From Rhodoferax aquaticus (GTDB lineage Bacteria > Pseudomonadota > Gammaproteobacteria > Burkholderiales > Burkholderiaceae_C): a DNA stretch of 64,000 nt. The position numbers and the translations under genes are program-made. The stretch is taken from positions 2,914,001-2,978,000 of the forward strand of contig NZ_CP036282.1 of the NCBI RefSeq assembly GCF_006974105.1. Reading direction: 5' to 3'. Each line of letters starts with the position of its first letter. Within the stretch, counting starts at the first letter, position 1. The notes beneath the pieces are model-generated. The model saw only the letters and a program-made list of their open reading frames with translations. It had not been told where the DNA came from and did not search any database. Shown piece after piece: positions 45,687 through 54,001 of the stretch.

Positions 45687-45776
45687 GGCCTAGGGATGGC
45701 CAGCCACGCAAGAGACCGTTTGCCAAGGCTGCGATTGAACCCGTTACAGTGACGCACCTACCTAGTCGAGCCTGAT

Positions 45777-46541
45777 ATGGACACACCACGCACACACCTC
45801 TTCGTTTTAACTGGCGCATCGCGCGGCATGGGCTTGGCCATGGCACAGCAACTTTTGGCGGCGGGCCACACGGTGGTGTGCATGTCACGCAAAACCGAAA
45901 GTAGCTTGGACACATGGGCAAGCTCCCACAAAGCCACCGTTGTGCAATGGAGCCAAGATTTAAGCGACAGTGCGGGTGCCAGTCACCGCCTGAGCGCATG
46001 GCTTGTTGGCACCCAAGAGGCGCAATGGGCCAGTGCCACGCTGATCAACAACGCCGGGGTGATACCTGCTTTGGTGCCCCTGCGGGAGGCGCAGGCCGAC
46101 GACCTAGCGCATGCGTTACGCGTGGGCTTGGAGGCCCCCATGGCCTTGTGTGCCGCGTTTCTGCAGGCGACCTCAACGTGGCAAGTGCCACGCAAGATTT
46201 TGAACGTGTCCTCGGGCTTAGGCCGCCGGGCTATGGCATCGCAAGCGGCCTATTGCGCGGCCAAAGCGGGCATGGACCATTTCACCCGCTGCCTCGCTTT
46301 GGACGAAGCATTGCTGCCGAACGGCGCCAAAGTGTGTTCGCTTGCACCGGGCGTGATCGACACCGATATGCAAGTGCAGCTGCGAGGTGCGGATGCAGCG
46401 CATTTTCCGGATCGCGCGAGCTTTGAAGGTCTGCACAGCCATGGACAGTTAAGCAGCCCCGCTGACGCTGCGAAGAAGGTTTTGGCCTACCTGGCCAGAG
46501 CGGACTTTGGTGCCCATGCCGTGGGTGACGTGCGCGACTGA
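45777..46541 (+). CDS. Short-chain dehydrogenase/reductase (SDR)
   Basis: 254 residues. NAD(P)-binding TGASRGMGLAMAQQL at the N-terminus, NNAGVIPALVP, NVSSGLGRRA (catalytic Ser) and the Tyr-Lys dyad in AAYCAAKAGMDHF, then LAPGVIDTDMQ. Resembles sepiapterin-reductase-like SDRs (YueD/BenzilR group); substrate not determined. Convergent with the exported protein gene downstream, only 20 bp apart. Confidence 0.88.
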   Translation: MDTPRTHLFVLTGASRGMGLAMAQQLLAAGHTVVCMSRKTESSLDTWASSHKATVVQWSQDLSDSAGASHRLSAWLVGTQEAQWASATLINNAGVIPALVPLREAQADDLAHALRVGLEAPMALCAAFLQATSTWQVPRKILNVSSGLGRRAMASQAAYCAAKAGMDHFTRCLALDEALLPNGAKVCSLAPGVIDTDMQVQLRGADAAHFPDRASFEGLHSHGQLSSPADAAKKVLAYLARADFGAHAVGDVRD

Positions 46542-46561
46542 AGGCAGCACATTCCAGCCCA

Positions 46562-47245
46562 CTATGGTGCCAACACGCGCACTTGTATGAGTTTTTGCTC
46601 GCTCGCCCCTTTGGAGCCTGCACTGTAGGTACCCGGTTGTTGCACCGGCACGCGCCCGCCGGTCACCGCGATGGTGGTCCAAACGCCCAAGGGCACGGCC
46701 ACGGTGGTGGCTAAACGCTGTGTGCCAGGGTTGGGCAGATTGCCCCGCGCGTTGTCGGGCAGGCTAGCCACATCGACTTCAAGCTCCAAGACAGCAGGTG
46801 CTGCACCGCCGGGCCAACGCACCAAGGCACTGATGCTTTGGCCGGTATCAGCCCAGGTCAGCGACTGACTCAAGCCTTGGCCTTGGGTGCTGCTGCTGTC
46901 GCCATTGCTTGCCGCCGATGCGCTAGAGCTCGTGACTGCGGATTTAACCCATTGCACTGGCACGGCGGCGTTGAGCTTGAGTTGTGCACGCTCCCCATTC
47001 ATGACAAACACCTTTTGTACTTCTGGCAGGTCTTCATGGGTGGCAAGTGTTCGCACGGTGTTGGCGGAACTTGGGGGGTAGCGCTGAGCAGCTTGCTCTT
47101 CGCTTAGCACCCACAACTCTACGGTCATGTTGCGCTGTGGCAATTTGGCCAACGCGCTGCTGGCTCCAAACGCTACCAGCAACAACACCAGCGCAGCGGC
47201 TGGGCGCTTACCAAAAGCAGCGAAGAACGTGTGCAAACGGGCCAT
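46562..47245 (-). CDS. Exported protein of unknown function
   Basis: 227 residues from ATG 47245 with a clear signal peptide (basic KRPAAALVLLLVAFGASSALA, cleaved about residue 32). The mature part has a Ser/Thr/Gly-rich low-complexity linker (about 110-130: SSSASAASNGDSSSTQGQG) between two beta-rich halves (MTVELWVLSEEQ... and GQSISALVRWPG...QLIQVRVLAP). I do not recognise a family; the strand pattern is compatible with a cell-envelope or secretion accessory protein. Confidence 0.65.
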   Translation of the reverse strand: MARLHTFFAAFGKRPAAALVLLLVAFGASSALAKLPQRNMTVELWVLSEEQAAQRYPPSSANTVRTLATHEDLPEVQKVFVMNGERAQLKLNAAVPVQWVKSAVTSSSASAASNGDSSSTQGQGLSQSLTWADTGQSISALVRWPGGAAPAVLELEVDVASLPDNARGNLPNPGTQRLATTVAVPLGVWTTIAVTGGRVPVQQPGTYSAGSKGASEQKLIQVRVLAP

Positions 47246-47415
47246 AGTCCAGCATACGCGTTTTCGGCTGCAATCTCTAGAACAACTTGCGGGGCAAACT
47301 GAGCGCTTTTTCAAGGCACACTGTGCGATGTATATCGCTAATGGCCAAGGCATGTGGAGTGCTTTAAACGTGGCCTATCACTTTTTTACGTATTTCTTTT
47401 CAAGAGGAGTTTGCT

Positions 47416-48606
47416 ATGTCCCGTGAAGTCGTCGTCGTCAGCGCTGTGCGCACCGCCATTGGTACCTTTGGGGGCAGCCTCAAAGACACTCCCGCCACCG
47501 ACCTGGCTGCACACGTGGTGCGCGAATCACTAGCCCGCGCCAATGTTGAAGGCAAAGACGTGGGCCACGTTGTGTTCGGCCATGTGGTCAACACCGAGCC
47601 CAAGGACATGTACCTCAGCCGCGTCGCTGCCATCAACGGCGGCTGCGCCCAGGAAACCCCGGCTTACAACGTGAACCGCCTGTGCGGCTCGGGCCTGCAG
47701 GCCATTGTGAACGCCAGCCAGAGCATTCTGCTGGGCGATGCCGAGGTAGCCATTGGCGGTGGCGCCGAAAACATGAGCCGCGCGCCCTTTGCTTCCCTGA
47801 ACATGCGCTGGGGTGCCCGCATGGGTGACACCAAGATGGTGGACATGATGATAGGCGCCCTGCACGACCCCTTCCACGCGATTCACATGGGTGTCACGGC
47901 CGAAAACATTGCCGCCAAATGGGGCATCAGCCGTGAAGAGCAAGACGCACTGGCCGTGGAAAGCCACCAGCGCGCCCAGAAGGCCACAGCCGCTGGCTAC
48001 TTCACCAGCCAAATCACGCCTGTCATGCTCAAGAGCAAAAAAGGCGAAGTGGCCTACGCTACCGACGAGCATTTCCGCCCCGACTGCAAGCTCGACGACA
48101 TGAGCAAGCTCAAGCCCGTCTTCATCAAAGAAAACGGCACCGTGACCGCGGGTAACGCCTCCGGCATCAATGACGCCGCGGCCGCCGTGGTACTGATGGA
48201 AAAGCGCGTGGCGCAGGCGCGCGGCCTCAAACCCTTGGCCCGCTTGGTGGCCTATGCCCATGCGGGCGTGGACCCCAAGTACATGGGCATAGGCCCGGTG
48301 CCCGCGTCCAAATTGTCCTTGCAAAAAGCCGGTTTGACGGTGCACGACCTCGACGTGATTGAAGCCAACGAAGCATTTGCAGCCCAAGCCTGCGCGGTCA
48401 CCAAAGACCTAGGATTGGACCCCGCCAAGGTCAACCCCAACGGCTCCGGCATCTCGCTGGGTCACCCCATCGGTGCCACTGGCGCAGTGATTACTGTGAA
48501 GGCTTTGTATGAGCTGGAGCGCATCAATGGCCGCTACGCGCTGGTGACCATGTGCATTGGTGGTGGACAAGGCATTGCAGCCATCTTTGAGCGCGAACGG
48601 CAATAA
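47416..48606 (+). CDS. bktB: Acetyl-CoA C-acyltransferase (beta-ketothiolase, BktB-like)
   Basis: 396 residues, thiolase II. Catalytic Cys in NRLCGSGLQAIVNA (about residue 90), His in GHPIGATGAVITVKAL (about 353), and the second Cys in VTMCIGGGQGIAAIFE (about 383). From memory the sequence closely matches Cupriavidus necator BktB, which condenses acetyl- and propionyl-CoA for polyhydroxyalkanoate synthesis; a degradative thiolase role is possible. SD AAGAGGAG precedes ATG 47416. Confidence 0.93.
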   Translation: MSREVVVVSAVRTAIGTFGGSLKDTPATDLAAHVVRESLARANVEGKDVGHVVFGHVVNTEPKDMYLSRVAAINGGCAQETPAYNVNRLCGSGLQAIVNASQSILLGDAEVAIGGGAENMSRAPFASLNMRWGARMGDTKMVDMMIGALHDPFHAIHMGVTAENIAAKWGISREEQDALAVESHQRAQKATAAGYFTSQITPVMLKSKKGEVAYATDEHFRPDCKLDDMSKLKPVFIKENGTVTAGNASGINDAAAAVVLMEKRVAQARGLKPLARLVAYAHAGVDPKYMGIGPVPASKLSLQKAGLTVHDLDVIEANEAFAAQACAVTKDLGLDPAKVNPNGSGISLGHPIGATGAVITVKALYELERINGRYALVTMCIGGGQGIAAIFERERQ

Positions 48607-48628
48607 GCCTGAGTCGACCCGCGCAGTT

Positions 48629-48687
48629 CGCTATTATTTAAATAGCAAACTGCGCTTATGGAATGGGCGGCTGCAGCCCTTTTGACC
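48629..48687. repeat. Dispersed intergenic palindromic repeat, copy R5
   Basis: CGCTATTATTTAAATAGC palindrome, then ACTGCGCTTATGGAATG and a terminal GGGCGGCTGCAGCCC hairpin with TTTTG. It lies between the convergent thiolase and GGDEF genes, where the terminal hairpin may help terminate transcription. Confidence 0.6.
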
Positions 48688-48697
48688 TTGCGGTGTT

Positions 48698-50311
48698 CTA
48701 AAAATCCGGCTCACAGACTTTGATCTGGTTTCGGCCACTGCGTTTGGCGTCGTAGAGGGCATCGTCTGCCTGTTTCACCACCCTGTCGGAGACCATGCCC
48801 ACATGCCACTGGGCAATGCCGCAGGAGAACGTATTGGTAAACGTGCCCGTGTCATGGGGGTGCGAAATATGGCTGAAGTCTGCACGGATTGCGTCTAAAA
48901 ATTGCCGCGCGTGGGCCAAAGAAGTGCCAGGCAACACCACCAAGAACTCTTCACCACCGTAGCGGCCCACCGCATCGGTTTTGCGAAGGCGCTGCTTGAG
49001 CAACCACGCCAGGCTGCGTATCACCTGATCGCCCGCGGGGTGTCCATAGCTGTCGTTCACCTTTTTAAAGTAGTCGATATCGACCATAGCCACACACAAT
49101 GCCGTGCCTTGCGCCAACGCACTGCGAATGGCCGTGTCCACTTGCTGCTTGGAGGAGGTGTGGTTGAGCAGCCCGGTCAGGCTGTCTTGGTACATGGTGC
49201 GCCGCAGGCTGCGATAGCGCTCAATCTTGCTCTTGACCACCGCGTTCAAGACCACGGGGTTAAACGGCTTGGTCAAAAAGTGGTCGCCCCCCATGCGCAA
49301 GGCGTCCACTTGCAAAGCCACATTGGTTTCGCCCGACAGGTAGACAACGGGGATGGACAAAAACTCTGCATGCTGGCGAATCACCCGTGTCACTTCGACG
49401 CCAGTGCAGCCTGGCATGTGCATATCCATGAGCACCAAGTCAGGTTGAAACTGCATCAAGTGGGTCAGCACGTCTTGCGGTCTAGTGACGGCTTGCGACT
49501 CAATCCCCCCTTCGGTCAGCGTGCGACGAATCAATGCGCTGGCGGTTTTGGAGTCTTCCACGACCAGCACGCGGTAAATCGGCTCCTCCTCGGTATTGCA
49601 GAGTTTGACAATACGCTCCATGACCAGCGCGTGGGCGGTTTCACTGGAAAAGCAGTAGTCACACCCCGCACGCAAGGCGGTATTGATGGCATCAAAGTCT
49701 GCGGCCAGGCTTACCCCCAGGATGCGGGTGGCAGAGAACCGCTCACGCAGGTCATGCACCGCGTCAGCAAAGGCGGACCCACTAAAACCATGGGCATCCA
49801 CCAACACAATAGAAGGCTCTTGGCGTGCCGCTAAGCAATGCTCCAGCGAACAGCACTGGGCTTGGATATTGAAGTACCCGGTCTGCCCGATCAAGGGCGC
49901 CCAGTGATCAGGGTGATGCGTGACAAACCGTATGGTTTTGGGCGGTGCCACGCTGGCGTGAAGGCCCACGCCTTGGTGTTCTCGGCGCTCTAACAGCGTA
50001 GAGGCATGGTCCTGGATGTAGGTGAGTACACGGGCCCCCAACTCAGCCATTTGCCCATCCAAGCTGAGCTTGGCATCCGCAGGGAATGGTCCACCACTCC
50101 ACGTGTCAAGCACCGCGAGCACCAGCTTTTCGATGCCGAGCGCTGATTGCTTCAGGCCCGGCAAGCCATTGGCGGCGAAGAACTCCGTCGTGCTGGCTGA
50201 AGCCACGGCGAACTCAACAAATCGATCAAACACAGGCGCTTGGACCAAGGCCTGCCATTTGGAGGCAAGGTCATCGCACTTTTTCTGCAGCTCTACCGAG
50301 GAACAAGCCAT
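48698..50311 (-). CDS. Response regulator with GGDEF (diguanylate cyclase) output
   Basis: 537 residues from ATG 50311. An N-terminal helical domain (about 1-110) is followed by a degenerate receiver-like module (about 120-250, VLVDAHGFSGSAF), a full receiver (about 250-370, VLVVEDSKTASALIRRTL with the phospho-Asp in LVLMDMHMPGCTG), and a GGDEF domain (about 375-530): LTGLLNHTSSKQQVD, VDIDYFKKVNDSYGH, and the active site GRYGGEEF, with a preceding RKTD inhibitory site. Predicted to make cyclic-di-GMP upon phosphorylation and to be feedback-inhibited. It starts 21-22 residues inside a longer frame. Confidence 0.93.
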   Translation of the reverse strand: MACSSVELQKKCDDLASKWQALVQAPVFDRFVEFAVASASTTEFFAANGLPGLKQSALGIEKLVLAVLDTWSGGPFPADAKLSLDGQMAELGARVLTYIQDHASTLLERREHQGVGLHASVAPPKTIRFVTHHPDHWAPLIGQTGYFNIQAQCCSLEHCLAARQEPSIVLVDAHGFSGSAFADAVHDLRERFSATRILGVSLAADFDAINTALRAGCDYCFSSETAHALVMERIVKLCNTEEEPIYRVLVVEDSKTASALIRRTLTEGGIESQAVTRPQDVLTHLMQFQPDLVLMDMHMPGCTGVEVTRVIRQHAEFLSIPVVYLSGETNVALQVDALRMGGDHFLTKPFNPVVLNAVVKSKIERYRSLRRTMYQDSLTGLLNHTSSKQQVDTAIRSALAQGTALCVAMVDIDYFKKVNDSYGHPAGDQVIRSLAWLLKQRLRKTDAVGRYGGEEFLVVLPGTSLAHARQFLDAIRADFSHISHPHDTGTFTNTFSCGIAQWHVGMVSDRVVKQADDALYDAKRSGRNQIKVCEPDF

Positions 50312-50397
50312 GGGGCTCCTAGAGTTGGGTCTAAGGTTGAACTGTGCACCGCGCGAGACCTGGCTCCACAGGGGCAAAGACGGTAGGTTCGCCCCGC

Positions 50398-51150
50398 TTA
50401 GCCGGGCGTTGGCGTTTCATCTTGGAAGCCGCCGCCCCGCAAGGTCACCACCAAGGTGTCACGGTAGGCACCATCTTGCTCGGGCTGAATGGGGGTGGAC
50501 TCATGGATGACCTTGTTGTCATCCAAAAGCAAGACCGACCAAGGCTCGGTCAAGGTAAAGCGCTGGCCGTTGGGGCCCGCCGCGTCAAACACGCGAGTTT
50601 CCCCGCCCTTGACCCCATGGCGTGCGACAAGGAACACCGCAACCAAGTCAACGCCGTCCCGGTGGGCACCTTCGGGCGTGGGGCGCCCTATGCCATCCGT
50701 GGTGTCAATGCGAAACTGGTGCGCCTCTGCATACCAAGTTTGTGGGCCTTTGAGGCCCGAGCACACCTGTGCCAACCAGACCAATAGCTTTGCCCAGTCA
50801 GCTTGGTTCACCATCGCTGGTTCCATCGGGTCGAAGTGCCGCTGCATGCCTCCGTGCAGCGCGTTGTAGTCCACAGGCTGCCAATGGGGACGATGCGGTG
50901 CTTGCATGGCGTGCAAGCCGTCAATCACAAAACTAGAGTGCCGCCTGCGCCTGTAGCGCCCGCCGTCTTTCAAGTAGGCGTCTGGCGGTAGCGTGTTCCA
51001 CAAACTGCACCAATCCAAGAGCTGATCGGGGTTCACCTTGGCTGCGTCCGTCATTTGCTGGGTACCCAAAACGGCAAAGCCTTGCGTCTGAAGTACATCG
51101 CCCAATGCTTCGGCACGCGATAGTGAAGGAGGTGGAAACGAAACAGTCAT
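50398..51150 (-). CDS. 2-oxoglutarate/Fe(II) dioxygenase family protein
   Basis: 250 residues from ATG 51150. The iron-binding His-x-Asp appears in EGAHRDGVDLVAVFLVAR (HRD) with a distal His in DDNKVIHESTPI and an Arg in YRDTLVVTLR for 2-oxoglutarate. The overall pattern resembles the 2OG-Fe dioxygenase family that includes L-isoleucine 4-hydroxylase; the substrate is unknown. SD-like AGGAGG precedes the start. It is divergent from the hemerythrin gene. Confidence 0.8.
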   Translation of the reverse strand: MTVSFPPPSLSRAEALGDVLQTQGFAVLGTQQMTDAAKVNPDQLLDWCSLWNTLPPDAYLKDGGRYRRRRHSSFVIDGLHAMQAPHRPHWQPVDYNALHGGMQRHFDPMEPAMVNQADWAKLLVWLAQVCSGLKGPQTWYAEAHQFRIDTTDGIGRPTPEGAHRDGVDLVAVFLVARHGVKGGETRVFDAAGPNGQRFTLTEPWSVLLLDDNKVIHESTPIQPEQDGAYRDTLVVTLRGGGFQDETPTPG

Positions 51151-51280
51151 AACAATAAAGGGGGCTAGACAACGCAATAGGGAGCCCATTATCGGGCTGG
51201 AATTTGGCAGCTGTCTGATGTGCGTCAAAGTGCCGGACCTTGAGAGGCAATATGGTTGAAGCTCTGCAACGGAGAACCCC

Positions 51281-51844
51281 ATGCCCCAGCCAAACCCAGC
51301 TAACACCCACCACGCCATCATGGTGTGGAGCGACGCCCTTTCGCTCAACTTGCCCCTGATGGACGATGTTCATCACGAGTTCATTGATCTGCTCGCTGTG
51401 GTGGCGCAGGCCCCAGATGCCGAACTGGTGACCGCGTGGAGCACCTTGATAGACCATACCGAGGCCCATTTCGCCGGCGAAGACCGGTGGATGGAGCAGA
51501 CCGGCTTTTCTTCCAGCAACTGCCACTCCTCCCAACACAAGGTCATTCTGCAAATCATGCGCGAAGGTTTGCAACGCGGTCGCCAAGGCGAGCTGGACGT
51601 GGTGCGCCAAATGGCGTTTGAGCTGGGCATGTGGTTTGCCCACCATGCGCAAAGCATGGATGCCGCTTTGGCCCTGCACCTGCGCAACGTGGGCTTTGAC
51701 CCCGCAACCGGTCGTATTGCCCAGCCCCAAGCGCTGCCCATGCAGGCGATTCACGGTTGCGGCGGTGACTCTTGCTCCGACACCCAGCCCCCCGCTCGCT
51801 CTCGCACGCAAGCTGACGCAGAGTTGCTAGCCGAACCCGCGTAA
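51281..51844 (+). CDS. Bacteriohemerythrin
   Basis: 187 residues; an oxygen-binding di-iron four-helix protein. Ligand His/Glu/Asp pattern: MVWSDALSLNLPLMDDVHHEF (His), LIDHTEAHFAGEDRWM (His, Glu), HSSQHKVIL (His) and WFAHHAQSMD (His, Asp). A C-terminal extension of about 40 residues, with a CGGDSCSD cysteine pair, goes beyond the usual domain. It overlaps the YitT gene in TAATG, indicating translational coupling. Confidence 0.9.
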   Translation: MPQPNPANTHHAIMVWSDALSLNLPLMDDVHHEFIDLLAVVAQAPDAELVTAWSTLIDHTEAHFAGEDRWMEQTGFSSSNCHSSQHKVILQIMREGLQRGRQGELDVVRQMAFELGMWFAHHAQSMDAALALHLRNVGFDPATGRIAQPQALPMQAIHGCGGDSCSDTQPPARSRTQADAELLAEPA

Positions 51845-52455
51845 TGCAGGCACCGTCGCCTTCGCTCAAGCACAAACCCTACGAGGACATCCAAGCACTG
51901 GTTACAGGCAGCTTGTTTGTCGCGTTTGGGGTTCTGATGTTTGGCCACACCGGCTTGCTGACGGGTGGCACGGCTGGTCTCGCGTTTCTCGCCCACTATG
52001 CAAGCGGCTGGAACTTTGGCGCTCTGTTCTTCATCATCAACCTGCCGTTTTATGGCCTGGCCTATAAGCGCATGGGCAAGGCATTTACCTTGAAAACGTT
52101 CAGCGCTGTGGGCTTGCTGTCGGTCTGGACCAATGTGTTGCCGAGCGTGGTGCAGTTTGAGCAACTCAATCCGTGGTTCAGCGCAGTCATGGGAGGCCTG
52201 CTCATGGGGGCTGGCATGCTGATTCTGTTTCGCCACCGTGCAAGCTTGGGAGGCCTGAACGTGCTGGTCTTGTATTGCCAAGAGCGCTTTGGTTGGCGCG
52301 CAGGCAAAATTCAAATGGCCATTGACTGCAGCATTGTGCTGTGTTCTCTAGCCTTGGTGGACTGGCACAGTGTCTTGCTGTCCGTCTTGGGCGCGGTCAT
52401 GGTCAATCAAACACTGGCCATCAATCACCGCGCTGGGCGCTACATAACACTATAA
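51844..52455 (+). CDS. YitT-family membrane protein
   Basis: 203 residues with about five to six membrane helices and the family segment LLTGGTAGLAFLAHYASG...FFIINLPFYGLAYKRMG; later SLGGLNVLVLYCQERFGWRAGKIQ. Members lack the C-terminal DUF2179 domain found in longer YitT proteins. Function unknown. The ATG shares a base with the hemerythrin stop. Confidence 0.85.
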   Translation: MQAPSPSLKHKPYEDIQALVTGSLFVAFGVLMFGHTGLLTGGTAGLAFLAHYASGWNFGALFFIINLPFYGLAYKRMGKAFTLKTFSAVGLLSVWTNVLPSVVQFEQLNPWFSAVMGGLLMGAGMLILFRHRASLGGLNVLVLYCQERFGWRAGKIQMAIDCSIVLCSLALVDWHSVLLSVLGAVMVNQTLAINHRAGRYITL

Positions 52456-52470
52456 ATTGTGTAGCACATG

Positions 52471-52489
52471 GCGCTTACCCCGTAAGCGC
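52471..52489. other. Short perfect palindrome after the YitT gene
   Basis: GCGCTTAC-CCC-GTAAGCGC forms an 8-bp hairpin with no T tract. It may be a weak terminator or a relic of the dispersed repeat family; function undetermined. Confidence 0.4.
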
Positions 52490-52654
52490 AAACGCCGAAA
52501 AAGCCACGATCAGCATCCCCACGGCGCACCCGTTGGGGAACCCAGGCGAAGACCCATGTCACATTGGTAACTGGGTATGGTGTTTCTACAAATTACCATG
52601 CGCATTGGTGCCACACACTACAGGCACGGTAGCTGCACACACAAGGTAACCCCC

Positions 52655-53701
52655 ATGACAACACACGCGATCAGCTCTCTCGTCAATCACCAAATTCGCT
52701 TGGCTTCGCGGCCGGTAGGACTACCTACCGACGCCAACTGGGAGCACACCCAGCAAGGTGTGGAGGAACCATCTGAAGGCGGGGTGCTACTCAAAACCTT
52801 GGCATTGTCTTTAGACCCTGCCATGCGCGGCTGGATGAACGAAGGCAAAAGCTACATCCCGCCGGTAGCCATTGGCGAGGTCATGCGCGCGGGAGGGGTT
52901 GGAACCGTGATCGCGTCCAAGCATCCTGGCTATGCCGTAGGCGATATGGTGAGCGCTGGTTTTGGTGTTCAAGAGTATCTATCAGTGGGTGCTCAGGACA
53001 TTCGCCGCAGTGGCTTGGCAAAAATAGACCTTTCGGTGGGCAGCCTGACCCAGTGGCTCAACGTGCTGGGGATGCCGGGCATGACCGGCTACTTCGGGCT
53101 GATGGATGTCGGGCAACCACAGGCTGGGGAGACCGTGGTGGTGTCCGGCGCAGCTGGGGCTGTAGGGCAAACCGTGGGGCAGTTGGCAAAAATCAAGGGC
53201 TGCCGCGTGGTGGGTATTGCGGGTGGTGCAGCCAAGTGCGACTGGGTCGTCAAGGAACTTGGTTTTGATGCCTGCATTGACTACAAGGCGGGGCCCACCG
53301 CAGTTCGCGATGGGCTCAAAGCGCATTGTGCGCAAGGGGTAGACGTTTACTTCGACAATGTAGGCGGCGAAATTTTGGACCACGTTTTGGCCCGCATCAA
53401 CCGCAAAGCGCGCATCATTATTTGTGGTGCCATCAGCCAGTACAACAGCACCACCGCGGTGCAAGGCCCGAAAAACTACCTGAGCCTGTTGGTGAACCGT
53501 GCACGGATGGAGGGCATCGTCGTGTTTGACTATGCAGACCGCTACCACGTGGCCATCTCCGAGATGGCGAACTACCTCCAAGACGGCCGCATGAAGAGTA
53601 AGGAAGACGTGGTCGTAGGCCTTGACCAATTCCCGAACGCCTTGCTCAAGCTGTTTAGCGGGGAAAACTTTGGCAAGTTGGTGCTGCAGGTGGCCAACTG
53701 A
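52655..53701 (+). CDS. NADP-dependent medium-chain oxidoreductase (CurA-like)
   Basis: 348 residues from ATG 52655 (SD AAGGT nearby). N-terminal NHQIRLASRPVGLPTDANW, LKTLALSLDPAMRGWMNE, and the cofactor fold VVSGAAGAVGQTVGQLAKIKGCRVVGIAGGAAKC, with VDVYFDNVGGEILD and ICGAISQYN. This is the zinc-independent MDR group of leukotriene B4 dehydrogenase/CurA double-bond reductases. Substrate here unknown. Confidence 0.9.
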   Translation: MTTHAISSLVNHQIRLASRPVGLPTDANWEHTQQGVEEPSEGGVLLKTLALSLDPAMRGWMNEGKSYIPPVAIGEVMRAGGVGTVIASKHPGYAVGDMVSAGFGVQEYLSVGAQDIRRSGLAKIDLSVGSLTQWLNVLGMPGMTGYFGLMDVGQPQAGETVVVSGAAGAVGQTVGQLAKIKGCRVVGIAGGAAKCDWVVKELGFDACIDYKAGPTAVRDGLKAHCAQGVDVYFDNVGGEILDHVLARINRKARIIICGAISQYNSTTAVQGPKNYLSLLVNRARMEGIVVFDYADRYHVAISEMANYLQDGRMKSKEDVVVGLDQFPNALLKLFSGENFGKLVLQVAN

Positions 53702-53802
53702 GACAAGCAACGCCACTGCCGAGCGTCTTAGACCGCTGGCGCATGACCACATGCAAACACAGCATTGAGAGCACCCAAGCGGCGACAGTCTTTCTTCAGT
53801 TT

Positions 53803-53818
53803 TGGCACAGATACTGCT
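53803..53818 (+). promoter_or_regulatory. Sigma-54 promoter upstream of aapJ
   Basis: TGGCACAGATACTGCT has the invariant GG at -24 and GC at -12 with exact spacing (TGGCAC-N5-TTGCW consensus). It starts transcription about 170 nt before aapJ and suggests nitrogen-regulated (NtrC-type) expression of the transporter. Confidence 0.8.
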
Positions 53819-54001
53819 TTATGCTTTGCACGCCTCGAGGAACAACGGTCTAAGCTTATGAAAATAATGCATAGAAAACCAGAGTAAACCCCGAGTTTTG
53901 GGTGAAATGGGTGCGGCTAAACTTCCCGACAGGGACCTAGCCTAAGGGCAACCCAAAAAGGCCTTTTTTGAAACCAACTTTTTGTCGCAGGAAAAAAGCA
54001 A

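Noticed and set aside
47530..48387. Long open frame of 285 codons on the minus strand opposite the thiolase
   Set aside because: His/Gly/Ala-rich antisense shadow of a highly conserved thiolase gene; GC-rich codon bias creates such frames.
53702..53800. Possible small RNA or gene upstream of the sigma-54 site
   Set aside because: No open frame or hairpin-plus-T signal; treated as promoter-upstream DNA where activator sites may lie.
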